Made by a program: the position numbers and the translations under genes. Of a DNA stretch of 64,000 nt, positions 1 to 9,669 are shown piece after piece (position 1 is the stretch's first letter; every line of letters starts with the position of its first letter). The stretch is taken from NCBI RefSeq assembly GCF_015291725.1, contig NZ_CP030038.1:806001-870000 (forward strand), in the 5' to 3' direction. Source of the stretch: Bradyrhizobium sp. CCBAU 51765 (GTDB lineage: Bacteria > Pseudomonadota > Alphaproteobacteria > Rhizobiales > Xanthobacteraceae). A model generated the notes under the pieces. The model saw only the letters and a program-made list of their open reading frames with translations. It was not told the DNA's origin and ran no database searches.

Positions 1-245
1 CCGCAGGGAAAAGAAATTGCCCGCCTCATGCGCCCGGCAGCAGATTCATCAATGATGTGACCAGTTCTGCCGCAAATGCCGGTTTGATCGGCATCAATTG
101 CATCCGAAACGAGGTTGATTATTGGTCTCAATGGCGTAGATCACACACGCGAAATCCTCCGCCATGGCAGATGGTGCCCGCCCCGCGTCAGGGGCCGGGC
201 AGCGCTTTTGCCCTAAAACCGCAGTTATTCGGAATATCGAAAATC
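1..245. other. 5' flank of fpr, no gene recognised
   Basis: The fpr reading frame stays open upstream to about position 57, but the extension shows no family resemblance and the reductase family starts at the ATG at 246. I see no tRNA, repeat or other gene here. The fpr promoter probably lies in this stretch, but no clear -35/-10 pair can be assigned. Confidence 0.5.
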
Positions 246-1019
246 ATGAGCGCGTTTTACCGAGAGAAGGTTCTTTCCGTCCACCACTGGACCGACACGC
301 TGTTCAGCTTCCGCGCCACCCGCGATACCGGCTTCCGCTTCCAGAACGGCCAGTTCGCGATGATCGGCCTCGAGGTCGACGGCCGTCCGCTGCTGCGCGC
401 CTACAGCATGGCGAGCGCCAATCACGAGGAAGAGCTCGAGTTCTTCTCGATCAAGGTTCAGGACGGCCCGCTCACCTCGCGCCTCCAGAAGATCAAGGAA
501 GGCGACACCATTCTGGTCGGCCGCAAGGCGACCGGCACGCTGATTACCGACAACCTGCTTCCCGGCAAGCGGCTGATGCTGCTCTCGACCGGCACGGGCC
601 TCGCGCCCTTTGCGAGCCTGATCAAGGATCCCGAGGTCTATGACCAGTTCGAGTCGATCGTGCTGGTGCATGGCTGCCGCCAGGTTTCCGAGCTCGCCTA
701 TGGCGAGAAGCTCGTCGCGACCTTGCGCGAGGATGAGCTGTTCGGCGAGCTGCTCGCGGACAAGCTCGTCTATTATCCGACCGTGACCCGTGAGCCGTTC
801 AAGAATCGGGGCCGCATCACCGACCTCATCAGCTCCGAGCAGATCTTCAACGACATCGGCCAGGGCCCGCTCGATATCGAGACCGACCGCATCATGATGT
901 GCGGCAGCCCGGCGATGCTGGAAGAGCTGAAGGCGATGTTCGAGAGCCGCGACTTCGTCGAGGGAAGCGGCAACAAGCCTGGCCATTTCGTGATCGAGAA
1001 GGCCTTCGTCGAGCGGTAA
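246..1019 (+). CDS. fpr: ferredoxin--NADP+ reductase
   Basis: Cytoplasmic FAD flavoprotein exchanging electrons between NADPH and ferredoxin or flavodoxin. The 257-residue length matches bacterial Fpr. Visible motifs are the FAD-binding RAYS at residues 51-54 followed by MASA, the NADP-binding STGTGLAPF near residues 114-122, VLVHGCR, and YPTVTRE. The C-terminus GHFVIEKAFVER is typical of the bacterial subclass. The frame is open further upstream, but the ATG at 246 gives the family N-terminus, where MSAFYREKV leads straight into the FAD barrel. There is only a weak ribosome site. It appears to be a single-gene unit. In the family it supplies reductant and is often linked to oxidative stress, but no regulator site is visible here. 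Confidence 0.92.
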   Translation: MSAFYREKVLSVHHWTDTLFSFRATRDTGFRFQNGQFAMIGLEVDGRPLLRAYSMASANHEEELEFFSIKVQDGPLTSRLQKIKEGDTILVGRKATGTLITDNLLPGKRLMLLSTGTGLAPFASLIKDPEVYDQFESIVLVHGCRQVSELAYGEKLVATLREDELFGELLADKLVYYPTVTREPFKNRGRITDLISSEQIFNDIGQGPLDIETDRIMMCGSPAMLEELKAMFESRDFVEGSGNKPGHFVIEKAFVER

Positions 1020-1414
1020 GCTCGAGCCACGCTCTCGTGCCCCGGACGCAGCGCAGCACCTCTTCGGTGATGCGCTGCAGAGCCGGGGCCCATCTCACCA
1101 TATCGCAATCGTATGCTGTTGCCTTCTGTTGGGTCCCGGGTCTGCGCTTGCGCTTGCCCGGGACACAGCTAGTTTGCGGCCGCCGCAGGCTGCTCAATTC
1201 GACCGTCTCTGCTGCACTGCAAAAGCCCATCCTCTCGGCGGATTGATCTGAGCCAGCCGAATTCGCTAGCCTTGAAACAAGGGCGGCGTCATATCCGTAT
1301 GACAGGCGCGGGCGTATCGTACCGCCTTCTGCTGGCAAGAGGATGGGAATCGTGGCCGACGACGACAAGACACATGAATCCCCCAAACGCCTGCCGCTCG
1401 CGGAAGAGGGGATC
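1020..1414. other. intergenic region with two short inverted-repeat elements
   Basis: No convincing gene. Two GC-rich repeats of the kind scattered through Bradyrhizobium genomes are present at 1037-1093 and 1131-1165. The remainder probably holds the promoter of the downstream glutamate-synthase-like gene. A possible longer start for that gene at 1343 falls inside this region. Confidence 0.6.
1037..1165. repeat. two short palindromic intergenic repeats
   Basis: The first element, 1037-1093, runs from GTGCCCCGG to CCGGGGCCC around an imperfect central hairpin. The second, 1131-1165, has arms GTCCCGGG at 1133-1140 and CCCGGGAC at 1157-1164. They lie just after fpr and could act as transcript 3' structures. 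Family membership is by resemblance only. Confidence 0.55.
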
Positions 1415-3040
1415 ATGGAAACCCTGCTACTGCCCTTCTCGCCGCGCTTCATCGTGCTGACGATCTGCGCGGTGGTCACCGCGCTCCTGATCGGCATCGG
1501 CATCGCCGACGGCAAGATCTTCGACATCCTGCTGATCCCGATCCTGATCTTCGCCGCGTTGACGCTGCTCGGCGTCCGCGATCTCCTGCAGAAGAGCCAC
1601 GCGGTGCTGCGCAACTACCCGATCTCCGCGCATATCCGTTTCCTGCTCGAAGAAATCCGGCCGGAGATGCGGCAGTATTTCTTCGAGAGCGAGAAGGACG
1701 GCATGCCGTTCTCGCGCGACACCCGCGCGGTGGTCTATCAGCGCGCCAAGATGGAGCTCGACAAGCGTCCCTTCGGCACCCAGGAGGACGTCTACCGCGA
1801 CGGCTACGAGTGGATGCATCACTCGGTCGCGCCGAAGACGCATGCCGCGGAGAAATTCCGCATCAGCATCGGAGGCCCCGATTGCACCAAGCCTTATTCG
1901 GCCTCGGTGTTCAACATTTCGGCGATGAGCTTTGGCGCGCTCAGTCCGAACGCCGTGCGGGCGCTGAATGCCGGCGCCAGGAAGGGCGGCTTCGCGCACG
2001 ACACCGGCGAGGGCGGCGTCAGTCCCTATCACCGCGAAATGGGCGGCGACATCATCTGGGAGATCGGCTCCGGCTATTTCGGCTGCCGTCGTCTCGACGG
2101 CACCTTCGATCCCGAGGCGTTCGCGCGTGTCGCCAGCGAAGACCAGATCAAGATGGTCGAGCTCAAGATCAGCCAGGGCGCCAAGCCCGGCCATGGCGGC
2201 GTGCTGCCGGCGGCAAAAGTCTCGGAAGAAATTTCGAAGATCCGTGGCGTCGCCATGGGCGAGGACTGCATCTCGCCGGCTTCGCACCGGGTCTTCTCCA
2301 CACCCGTCGGCATGATGCAGTTCATCGCCGAGATGCGCCGCCTCTCCGGCGGCAAGCCGGCCGGCTTCAAGCTGTGCATCGGCCATCCCTGGGAGTTTCT
2401 GGCGATCTGCAAGGCGATGATCGAGACCGGCATCTATCCCGATTTCATCGTCGTCGATGGCAATGAGGGCGGCACCGGCGCCGCACCGCTGGAGTTCATG
2501 GATCATCTGGGCATGCCGATGCGCGAGGGCGTCAACTTCGTCCACAATGCGTTGATCGGCATCAACGCGCGCGATCGCATCAAGATCGGCGCCTCCGGCA
2601 AGATCGCAACCGCCTTCGACATGGCGCGCGCCATGGCGATCGGCGCCGACTGGTGCAATTCGGCGCGCGGCTTCATGTTCTCGCTCGGCTGCATCCAGTC
2701 GCTGAGCTGCCATACCGACCGCTGCCCGACCGGTGTCGCGACGCAGGACCCGACGCGGGCGCGCGCGCTCTACGTGCCGCTCAAGATCGACCGCGTACAC
2801 AATTACCATCATGCGACGTTGCACTCGCTGACCGAGCTCATTGCCGCCGCCGGCCTCGAACATCCGCAGCAGCTGCGCCCGATTCACTTCAGCCAGCGGA
2901 CGTCGACAACCCAGGTGCAATCCTTCGCGCAGCTCTATCCGGCACTGCGCCCGGGCGAGCTGCTCGAAGGTACGGAAGACCCGCGCTTCCGCGACGCCTG
3001 GCGCATGGCGCGCGCCGAGACGTTCCAGCCCGCGCCGTAG
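1415..3040 (+). CDS. membrane-anchored FMN-binding glutamate synthase-like protein
   Basis: A 541-residue protein with two hydrophobic helices in about the first 60 residues, followed by a glutamate-synthase large-subunit-type TIM barrel. Visible family motifs include the stretch with EGGTGAAP and the cysteine cluster CHTDRCPTGVATQDP, which corresponds to the Fe-S-binding cysteines of GltB. It lacks the glutaminase domain of GltB, so it belongs to the stand-alone FMN-binding glutamate synthase family, whose physiological reaction is poorly known. The ATG at 1415 follows a good AGAGGGG ribosome site. An in-frame ATG at 1343 would add 24 polar residues but sits directly against its GAGG with no spacer. 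It is monocistronic, followed by a PilZ gene after a repeat. Confidence 0.85.
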   Translation: METLLLPFSPRFIVLTICAVVTALLIGIGIADGKIFDILLIPILIFAALTLLGVRDLLQKSHAVLRNYPISAHIRFLLEEIRPEMRQYFFESEKDGMPFSRDTRAVVYQRAKMELDKRPFGTQEDVYRDGYEWMHHSVAPKTHAAEKFRISIGGPDCTKPYSASVFNISAMSFGALSPNAVRALNAGARKGGFAHDTGEGGVSPYHREMGGDIIWEIGSGYFGCRRLDGTFDPEAFARVASEDQIKMVELKISQGAKPGHGGVLPAAKVSEEISKIRGVAMGEDCISPASHRVFSTPVGMMQFIAEMRRLSGGKPAGFKLCIGHPWEFLAICKAMIETGIYPDFIVVDGNEGGTGAAPLEFMDHLGMPMREGVNFVHNALIGINARDRIKIGASGKIATAFDMARAMAIGADWCNSARGFMFSLGCIQSLSCHTDRCPTGVATQDPTRARALYVPLKIDRVHNYHHATLHSLTELIAAAGLEHPQQLRPIHFSQRTSTTQVQSFAQLYPALRPGELLEGTEDPRFRDAWRMARAETFQPAP

Positions 3041-3059
3041 GATTCCCGTCGCGTAATTT

Positions 3060-3131
3060 CATCGCGCTTTGGGTTGTTGTTCGGGCATGGTCTTTTCGGA
3101 AAGCCGCTGCGCACTTTCCGCATCATGCTTT
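3060..3131. repeat. Bradyrhizobium-type intergenic repeat, copy 1
   Basis: About 72 bp beginning ATCGCGCTTT and containing TCTTTTCGGAAA and GCGCACTTTCCG, ending near CATCATGCTT. It matches the element at 9473-9544 over its whole length with a modest number of mismatches. The inner halves TTTTCGGAAA and TTTCCG form an imperfect hairpin. Confidence 0.7.
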
Positions 3132-3173
3132 GGGGCTTAACGTTTGGTTCAGCTTTGGGTGTAAATTGCGCCC

Positions 3174-3413
3174 ATGGACGAGCGACGCAGTAAATCGAGG
3201 CACCGCGTGCTGAAGGCCGGAACCATCGAGTTCGGCGGCGGCGCGATCGACTGCACCGTTCGCAATCTCTCCGATACCGGCGCCGCACTCGACGTCACCA
3301 GCCCCGTCGGCATCCCCCAGCACTTCACTCTGTTCGTGCAGGCCGACGGAACGCATCTGTCCTGCACTGTGGTCTGGCGCAAGGAAAAGCGGATCGGGGT
3401 GAGGTTCGGGTGA
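3174..3413 (+). CDS. PilZ domain protein
   Basis: A 79-residue single-domain PilZ protein, the usual size for stand-alone alphaproteobacterial copies. The N-terminal RRSKSRHR arginine box and the NLSDTGAAL segment (the D/N-x-S-x-x-G motif) are the two parts of the cyclic-di-GMP-binding site; both are present, so ligand binding is plausible. The end VWRKEKRIGVRFG completes the beta barrel. It is probably cytosolic and acts on a partner that cannot be told from the neighbours. The gene is convergent with the CorC-like gene. Confidence 0.88.
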   Translation: MDERRSKSRHRVLKAGTIEFGGGAIDCTVRNLSDTGAALDVTSPVGIPQHFTLFVQADGTHLSCTVVWRKEKRIGVRFG

Positions 3414-3489
3414 CGCTCGCTGTGTGACACGCGCTTGAGGCGCGCTTGTCCGGGACGACAGCTGACTTTGCGGCTTGCTGTCGCTCAAT

Positions 3490-4785
3490 TCACCCCGTCT
3501 CGACCTCACTCAACCGGCTCGCCAGGATCTTGTCGATCCTGCGCCCGTCGAGATCGACCACCTCGATGTGCCAGCCGCGGAAATCGAAGGCATCGCCTGC
3601 GCTGGGGAGCGCGTTGAACTGTTGCAGCACCAGGCCCGCCACCGTGTTGTAGCGGTGCGGCGGCAGTTCGACGCCGAGCAGCTCGCCGAATTCGTCGACT
3701 GGCATCCAGCCGGAGATCAGGAGCGAGTCGTCGGCGCGCCTGACAAAGGCCGGCTCCGGCGGTCCCGCCTCGGAATGGAAGGCTCCGACGATCGACTCGA
3801 GGATGTCGGTGGCGGTCACCATGCCTTCGAAGGCACCGTATTCGTCGTAGACGAAGCCGACGTGGACCGGAGCAGCTTTCAGGATGGTCAGCACGTCGCG
3901 CGCATCGGCCGACGCCGGAATGCCCGGCGCCTCGCGTACGAGCGCGCGCAGGTCCGGCGTGCGTTCATCCATATAGGCCACCAGCAGGTCCTTGGCCTGG
4001 AGCACGCCGATCGGCTTGTCGCGGTCGCCGTCGCAGACCGGAAAGCGCGAATGCGGGCTCTTGGCGATGATCTCCCTGATGGCGGCCGGATCGTCGTTCA
4101 GGTCGATCTCGTCGACCTCCGTGCGCGGGGTCATGACGGCGCCGACAGGGCGATCGCCGAGCCGCATCACGCCGGCGATCATCTCCTTCTCGCCCGGCTC
4201 GAGCACGCCCGCGCTCTCGGCCTCGCGGACGAGGTGATGGATCTCGTCCTCCGAGACCTTTTCCTCGGTTCTGCCGCCGCGGCCGAGCAGCGTGAGGATC
4301 AGCTTTCCGGAGACGTCGAGCAGGAAGACGAGCGGCAGCGAAATCTTCGCCAGCACATGCATCGCGGGCGCGACGCGGACCGCGATGCTTTCGGGATCGC
4401 GCAGCGCCACCTGCTTCGGCACCAGCTCGCCGACGATGAGGGTGGCGTAGGTGATGAGCGTGACCACGATGCCGACCCCGACGATGTCGGCAATGCCCTT
4501 GGAGAGGCCGAGCTCGAGCAGCCATTGCGTCAGCCGCTGCCCCAGCGTCGCGCCCGAGAACGCGCCGGAGAGCACGCCGACCAGCGTGATGCCGATCTGC
4601 ACCGTCGACAGGAACTTGCCGGGATCGGCGGCCAGCGTCAGCGCCCGCTCGGCGCCGCGCACGCCCTTGGCCGCGAGCAGCGACAGCCGCGCCGGACGCG
4701 ACGAGACCACGGCCAGCTCGGACATGGAGAGCAGGCCGTTGATGACGATCAGGATGACGACGATGACGAGTTCGAGCGAGAGCAT
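3490..4785 (-). CDS. hemolysin family / CorC-type CBS-domain membrane protein
   Basis: A 431-residue protein with an N-terminal DUF21/CNNM-type membrane region of about four helices, beginning MLSLELVIVVILIVING. A central pair of CBS domains follows, including a stretch with GAVMTPRTEVDEIDL and another with YDEYGAFEGMVTATDILE, and then a C-terminal CorC/HlyC domain ending near residue 430. The family is tied to Mg2+ or Co2+ homeostasis rather than true haemolysis. The ATG at 4785 was chosen because it begins the first membrane helix and has GGAAGG upstream; a TTG at 4806 is also possible. The gene is isolated on its strand. Confidence 0.9.
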   Translation of the reverse strand: MLSLELVIVVILIVINGLLSMSELAVVSSRPARLSLLAAKGVRGAERALTLAADPGKFLSTVQIGITLVGVLSGAFSGATLGQRLTQWLLELGLSKGIADIVGVGIVVTLITYATLIVGELVPKQVALRDPESIAVRVAPAMHVLAKISLPLVFLLDVSGKLILTLLGRGGRTEEKVSEDEIHHLVREAESAGVLEPGEKEMIAGVMRLGDRPVGAVMTPRTEVDEIDLNDDPAAIREIIAKSPHSRFPVCDGDRDKPIGVLQAKDLLVAYMDERTPDLRALVREAPGIPASADARDVLTILKAAPVHVGFVYDEYGAFEGMVTATDILESIVGAFHSEAGPPEPAFVRRADDSLLISGWMPVDEFGELLGVELPPHRYNTVAGLVLQQFNALPSAGDAFDFRGWHIEVVDLDGRRIDKILASRLSEVETG

Positions 4786-5030
4786 TGACCTTCCGGAGGT
4801 AAGCAAGTGTGGCGCAGATGACAGCGCAAGCCATTGATATAGGTATTCGGTGAGGAGATGCTGGCGATTCCACGCATTCGGGCACTGAAGGGAACAGGCG
4901 TCCGGCAGTGTTCCCGAGGCCGTCCGCGACGACCTGACGCTCCGCGGAACTACGGATCGTTCCTTAACGCCCCCTTAGTGGCCGCCCGCTAGATTTTCGA
5001 CATTGCAGAAATCAATTCGGGGAAATCAGG

Positions 5031-7106
5031 ATGCGGATCGGAAAGCTTTTCGCGCTGTCGATGCTGACGGTGACGGTGTTTGCGGTCATCCTTGGCGCCG
5101 AGGTGCTGATACCCCAGACGCGCATTTTCGCGAACCGCTCCGATGCGATCAAGACCGTCGATGCCTTTGGCGCGACGCTGATGGCAAGCCAGCACGTCGC
5201 CAGCCTTCGCGCTCCCTATATCGGGCCGATCTTCCAGGAAGGCGCCGCGACCCAGGCGCAGCTCGATGCTGCCACCAAGGCTGCGAAAACGGCCGAGGCA
5301 GGCTTCGAGACCGCAAGGCGGGCGGTGATGGTGCTGGATGACGGCAGCGCAATTGCTGAAAATCTCGACCGTGCTGTGCGGCGGCTGAAGGACATCACCG
5401 CTGCGGCCGATCGTGCGATGAGCGTTCCCCTCGCGACGCGCGACGGCGCGGCGACAAAGGGCTTCCTGCCCGGTGTTGCCGAGGTCCTCGCCAATCTCGA
5501 ACCCGTCATGAACCGGCTCGAGGCGAAGGTGATCAACGCCGACTCCTCGCTTGCGGCGCTCCTCAACCTGGCGCGGACGGCGCAGGATCTGCGCGTGTCG
5601 GCCGGCAGCCGTGCGGCCACGCTGTCGCCGGCGCTCTCCGCGCGCCGCCCGCTCACCGCAGCTGAACTGACGCTGATGGACCGCATGCAGGGACGCGTCG
5701 AGGCCGATCGCGAGCGCATCGAGGCCGGCGTCGACCAGCTTGGAAATCCCGCGCGCATCGCCGCCGCGCTGAAGGCGGCAACGGAATCATATTTCGGGCG
5801 AGCAGCGGTTGCCGTGGACAAGGAGCTTCCTGCAGCCCGGAGCGACGGCAAGTACGCCGCTACGGCGGACGACCTCGCGAAGGTCATCGTGCCGGCGATT
5901 CAGATGTTCTACGGCGTACGCGACGCCGCGCTGGCGGAAGCAGCCGACCGCGCCTCCGCCGCGCGCGACGGTGCGCTGGCGATGCTCGCGCTCGCCGGCG
6001 TCGTCGTGACGGCGCTGCTCGGGACTCTCGCTGGCGTGACCATCATGTTGCGCAGGCGCGTCGTGACTCCGCTTGCGAAGCTCGCGGACGTGATCGGGGT
6101 TCTCGCCGCCGGACGGCACGAGGTCGAGATCCCGGCAACGGGCCGCAACGACGAGATCGGCCAGGTCGCAGGCTCGCTCCAGCACTTCAAGGATTCGCTG
6201 CTCGCCAAGAAGGCCGCCGACGAGGCCGCCGCGGTCGAGGCGGAAGCGAAGCTCAAGCGCAGCCAGCGCATGGACCAGATCGCGCGCGAATTCGAAGCCA
6301 TGATCGGCGACGTCGTCAACACCGTCTCCTCGGCGTCCTCCGAACTGGAAGCATCGGCGGGAACGCTGACGAGCACGGCCGACCAGTCCGAAAAGGTCAC
6401 CGCGACCGTCGCGGCCGCCTCCGAGCAGGCCTCCACCAACGTCCAGACCGTCGCCGCCGCGGCCGAGGAGATGGCCTCGTCGGTCGACGAGATCGGCCGC
6501 CAGGTCCAGGATTCCGCGCGCATCGCTGGCGAGGCCGTGCAGCAGGCGGTGCGGACCAACGATCATGTCGGCGAGCTCGCCAGGGCCGCAGGCCGGATCG
6601 GCGACGTCGTCGAGCTCATCAGCCAGATCGCGGGCCAGACCAACCTTCTGGCGCTCAATGCCACCATCGAGGCGGCGCGCGCCGGCGAGGCCGGTCGCGG
6701 CTTCGCCGTCGTCGCCTCCGAGGTCAAGGCACTGGCCGAGCAGACCGCCAAGGCCACCGGCGAGATCAGCCAGCAGATATCGGGCATCCAGACGGCGACA
6801 GAGGACTCCGTCGGCGCCATCAAGTCGATCGGCGACACCATCTCCCGCATGTCCGAGATCGCGTCGGCCATCGCCGCGGCGGTCGAGGAGCAGGGCGCGG
6901 CAACGCGCGAAATCTCCCGCAACGTGCAGCAGGCGGCGCGCGGCACCCAGCAGGTCTCCGCCAGCATCGTCGACGTGCAGCGCGGCGCGAGCCAGACCGG
7001 ATCGGCTTCCTCCAATGTGCTCGCGTCCGCCAGATCGCTGTCCGGCGAGAGCAGCCGTCTCAAGGTCGAGGTCGGCAAGTTCCTGGACGCGATCCGCGCG
7101 GCGTAG
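5031..7106 (+). CDS. methyl-accepting chemotaxis protein
   Basis: A 691-residue transmembrane receptor. TM1 is at residues 5-26, then comes a periplasmic helical sensor region of about 285 residues. TM2 is near 312-338, HAMP about 340-390, and the long cytoplasmic MCP coiled coil follows. The conserved hairpin tip [20 protein letters not shown] lies near residue 537 and is intact. No C-terminal CheR-docking pentapeptide is visible. The ligand is unknown; the sensor region resembles the helical-bundle class. The ATG at 5031 has GGGGAAATCAGG in front. No other che gene is nearby, so this is an orphan receptor. Confidence 0.93.
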   Translation: MRIGKLFALSMLTVTVFAVILGAEVLIPQTRIFANRSDAIKTVDAFGATLMASQHVASLRAPYIGPIFQEGAATQAQLDAATKAAKTAEAGFETARRAVMVLDDGSAIAENLDRAVRRLKDITAAADRAMSVPLATRDGAATKGFLPGVAEVLANLEPVMNRLEAKVINADSSLAALLNLARTAQDLRVSAGSRAATLSPALSARRPLTAAELTLMDRMQGRVEADRERIEAGVDQLGNPARIAAALKAATESYFGRAAVAVDKELPAARSDGKYAATADDLAKVIVPAIQMFYGVRDAALAEAADRASAARDGALAMLALAGVVVTALLGTLAGVTIMLRRRVVTPLAKLADVIGVLAAGRHEVEIPATGRNDEIGQVAGSLQHFKDSLLAKKAADEAAAVEAEAKLKRSQRMDQIAREFEAMIGDVVNTVSSASSELEASAGTLTSTADQSEKVTATVAAASEQASTNVQTVAAAAEEMASSVDEIGRQVQDSARIAGEAVQQAVRTNDHVGELARAAGRIGDVVELISQIAGQTNLLALNATIEAARAGEAGRGFAVVASEVKALAEQTAKATGEISQQISGIQTATEDSVGAIKSIGDTISRMSEIASAIAAAVEEQGAATREISRNVQQAARGTQQVSASIVDVQRGASQTGSASSNVLASARSLSGESSRLKVEVGKFLDAIRAA

Positions 7107-7148
7107 GGCTCGCACAAAGGCTGTTTAGGTGCAAGCCGAGGACAAGAA

Positions 7149-7173
7149 CACCTCTCCCCGCTGGGAAGAGGTG
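7149..7173. terminator. small hairpin between convergent genes
   Basis: Arms CACCTCT (7149-7155) and AGAGGTG (7167-7173) flank an 11-nt loop, between the convergent chemotaxis receptor and porin genes. There is no U tract on either side, so this is at best a weak or factor-dependent stop. Confidence 0.35.
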
Positions 7174-7221
7174 GAGCAAGCCGGCCGGCGAAACCTTGTT
7201 CACTGGCAGTTGCGTCGCCGC

Positions 7222-9288
7222 TCAGAACTCGCCGTGCAGCCGCCCCGAAAACACCGACACCGGTCCGCGATCGGCGTTGTAGGCGGGGTTGACGATGAGC
7301 TGGTAGTCGGCGGTGAAGGTCAGCGCCTTGTTCAGCGCGTAGGCGTAATAGGTCTCCAGCACGCGTTCGCGGCGGTAGTTGAGCCGGCCGTCACCGATCA
7401 GCGGGCCGAGACCGCCGGCGGCGATGAAGTCGCGGTGATCCTGCGACAGGGCGTTGACGGCGCCGGCGATCGCGACCACGTCGTCGGGCCGGCCCCAACT
7501 CGCTCCCTTGACCGAGACGCCACCGGACAGGCTGCGATCGATGTCGGTGAAGGCCATGATCTCGTTGCGGCCGTCGTTCCAGCTCCAGCGGCCGAACACG
7601 CCGATGTCGCCGGTGATGGCCTGTTCGAGATTGAACGCGTAGCCGTATTTGAGGCGGCCGCGGCGGGTCTGGCTGATGTCCACGCCGAACGCAGGATTGT
7701 CCAGCGTCTCGCGATAGCTGCCGGAGAAAGCACTGTTGACGAAACCGAGCGTGCGCAGCTTGCCGGGCTGGCCGAACAGCGAATAGCGCAGCTCGAGCTC
7801 CGCGACGTACTCGCCGCGACGGCCGATATTCATGTCGAAATTGTTGGAGTTGGAGACGGCATCCATCAGGAAGTAGCCGCCGCGCAACGCCCATTGCTTC
7901 TGGTTCAATTCGGCGGTGGCGCCATAGCCGAGGCCGAGCTTGTCGGCGGCATAGTCGAAGGCGCCGGACGCCCAGATCGACCAGTTCATGAAATCCTTGC
8001 GCGGATCATGCGCGTAGGCATTGCCGTCGAACACGTCGACCACCGAGAACTTGCCGACCTGCAAGGTCAGGCGCGAGACGTCGACCTTGCCGGCGAGCTG
8101 AAGCTGGCCGCTGGCCAGCTCCTCCTGCTCGCCGCCGAATCCGAAGGTGTGGCGCACGAACAATCGCGAGGCGTTGAAATGCGGATAGGGAAAGCCGGAC
8201 TTCTGCGCTTCGCCGTTGGGGAAGCCCGCGGCGCCGGTCGTGTTGTTGAATCCGAAGCCCTGGAGCAGCTCGGGATTGAAGTAGACCTCGCCGCCGTCCC
8301 ACAGCCGCGCATTCAGATAGAGCGAATTGCTCCAGGTCTGCTGAAAATCTGGCGACGGGAGCAGGCTGTTCGGTCCGGTATAGGGCGCGTGGAACGCGGG
8401 GTAGCCCTGTCCGAGCACGGTCGACTGGCCGTGGATCTCCCAGCGGCTGGATTCGGTGTCGGTGACGTCGGATTTCGGGTCGTAGGTCGGCACGCCCGGC
8501 CAGTCGATCTTGCGATTGAGGCCGATGCGCAGGCTGTGAAAATCCATCGACGACGAATATTGCCCGCCGGAGGGGAAGGTGACGTTGGCGTCCTCGAACT
8601 TGCTGTAGAGATATTCGAGCCGGGCGCTCCAGTGCGGCGCGAAAGCGTATTCGGCGCCGCCGCCGCCGGTCCAGCCGAACCGCGTGTGCAGCACTTTCTC
8701 TTCAACGCCGCCGGTCGGCGTCGAGAGAAAGCGCTCGCCGGCGAACGCCGCGCCGCCGGTCGCGTAAAACAGCCAGTTGCCGCTGGCGTAGCCGAGCCGC
8801 GCGCGCAGGCTCGCGACATAGTCCCAGCGCTCCTCCGCGCTCGACAGCGCGGTCGCCGCCGATGACACGACGTGATTGGAGGGGAGGTAGTTCGGGAAGG
8901 AGATATCGCCTTCGACGCCGAGCAGGAAACCTGAATTGAGGCGCCAATTGTAGCCGGCCTGGACGCCGCCGGTCATGCCGTTGAACACGTGATCGTCGGT
9001 CGCGACCGTGGGATCGGCCAGCGTTGCCGCGGATGTGCCGCGGGTGACACCGACATGCGCGCCGATATAGAGGCCGGTCCAGTCGTAGACCGCCTTCAAG
9101 GCCGGGGCCTTCAGCGGCAGATCAGCCGTGTGGCCGGTGGCGGGAAAAGCCAGCACGCCCGCGGCAATTGCCGCGGCCGTCCGCAAGTACCTGTAACGGT
9201 GACCTCTCAACGTCAAAACGCACGCCCCCAAACGCGAATGTATTCCACCTGCCGCGACATCCCTGCCGATTCGCGGCGCCCCTGTCAT
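7222..9288 (-). CDS. outer-membrane porin: Omp25-like barrel fused to OprB-type carbohydrate porin
   Basis: A 688-residue exported protein. A signal peptide around residues 30-55 ends near FPATGHTA. An Omp25/OmpA-like eight-strand barrel region follows (YDWTGLYIGAHVGV onward, about 200 residues), then a long OprB-type region starting near SSRWEIHGQSTVLGQG. The final residue is Phe, as expected for BAM recognition. OprB proteins let sugars cross the outer membrane. Starts are uncertain: ATG at 9288 or 9306, or TTG at 9351. The first was chosen for its nearby GAGG and shorter leader. The gene is single and convergent with the chemotaxis receptor gene. Confidence 0.82.
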   Translation of the reverse strand: MTGAPRIGRDVAAGGIHSRLGACVLTLRGHRYRYLRTAAAIAAGVLAFPATGHTADLPLKAPALKAVYDWTGLYIGAHVGVTRGTSAATLADPTVATDDHVFNGMTGGVQAGYNWRLNSGFLLGVEGDISFPNYLPSNHVVSSAATALSSAEERWDYVASLRARLGYASGNWLFYATGGAAFAGERFLSTPTGGVEEKVLHTRFGWTGGGGAEYAFAPHWSARLEYLYSKFEDANVTFPSGGQYSSSMDFHSLRIGLNRKIDWPGVPTYDPKSDVTDTESSRWEIHGQSTVLGQGYPAFHAPYTGPNSLLPSPDFQQTWSNSLYLNARLWDGGEVYFNPELLQGFGFNNTTGAAGFPNGEAQKSGFPYPHFNASRLFVRHTFGFGGEQEELASGQLQLAGKVDVSRLTLQVGKFSVVDVFDGNAYAHDPRKDFMNWSIWASGAFDYAADKLGLGYGATAELNQKQWALRGGYFLMDAVSNSNNFDMNIGRRGEYVAELELRYSLFGQPGKLRTLGFVNSAFSGSYRETLDNPAFGVDISQTRRGRLKYGYAFNLEQAITGDIGVFGRWSWNDGRNEIMAFTDIDRSLSGGVSVKGASWGRPDDVVAIAGAVNALSQDHRDFIAAGGLGPLIGDGRLNYRRERVLETYYAYALNKALTFTADYQLIVNPAYNADRGPVSVFSGRLHGEF

Positions 9289-9472
9289 CAGGCCTCGGTC
9301 GTCCATGCGATCCGACGCGACCTTAGTCCCAAGTTCCCGTGCCTGGAGCAAGCTTTATTGCGATTAATTCGCAATTGCAACTGATCTCAATCGCTGCAGG
9401 TGGATGCTTCGCACTGCTTTGTGACGGGGATGCAACAACTGCCCTCAAGCGAGATGGGTTCAGGAGAGTGCT

Positions 9473-9544
9473 CATCGCGCTTTAGGTTATTGTTTGAGTG
9501 CGATCTTTTCGAAAAGCCGCGGCGCACTTTTCCGGATCATGCTC
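9473..9544. repeat. Bradyrhizobium-type intergenic repeat, copy 2
   Basis: Same element and same orientation as 3060-3131: it starts ATCGCGCTTTAGGTTATTG, has CTTTTCGAAAAGCCG in the middle and closes with ACTTTTCCGGATCATGC. TTTTCGAAAAG and CTTTTCC form the palindromic core. Recognised as a common Bradyrhizobium intergenic sequence from general familiarity. Confidence 0.7.
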
Positions 9545-9561
9545 CGGGACCCAAAATGGAT

Positions 9562-9593
9562 GACCCCGCCCGGGGGGACAGCCGGGCGGGGTC
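9562..9593 (-). terminator. strong hairpin, likely terminator of the small secreted protein gene
   Basis: A perfect 12-bp stem: GACCCCGCCCGG at 9562-9573 pairs with CCGGGCGGGGTC at 9582-9593 around an 8-nt loop. Read on the minus strand it lies 76 nt after the stop of the 9670-9933 gene and is followed by ATCCATTTTGG, a short T-rich stretch. Confidence 0.65.
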
Positions 9594-9669
9594 GGGGGCA
9601 CGACACGGGGTGGATGAGGCGCCCGTGTCGGACGCAGGAGCCACGAGAGATCGGCCTCAGATACCCAGA

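Larger units (their letters stand above)
9289..9669. other. intergenic region with a repeat and a strong hairpin
   Basis: Apart from the possible upstream starts of the porin gene, this stretch holds the 72-bp repeat at 9473-9544 and the hairpin at 9562-9593. I see no additional gene. The porin promoter should lie just above 9351. Confidence 0.6.

Noticed and set aside
1427..2920. Long open frame antisense to the glutamate-synthase-like gene
   Set aside because: High-GC codon bias keeps the opposite strand open; the encoded sequence is Arg/Asp/His-rich without any fold or motif.
7129..8865. Long plus-strand frame over the porin gene
   Set aside because: Antisense shadow of the porin; no signal, motif or ribosome site, and the porin frame has strong family features.
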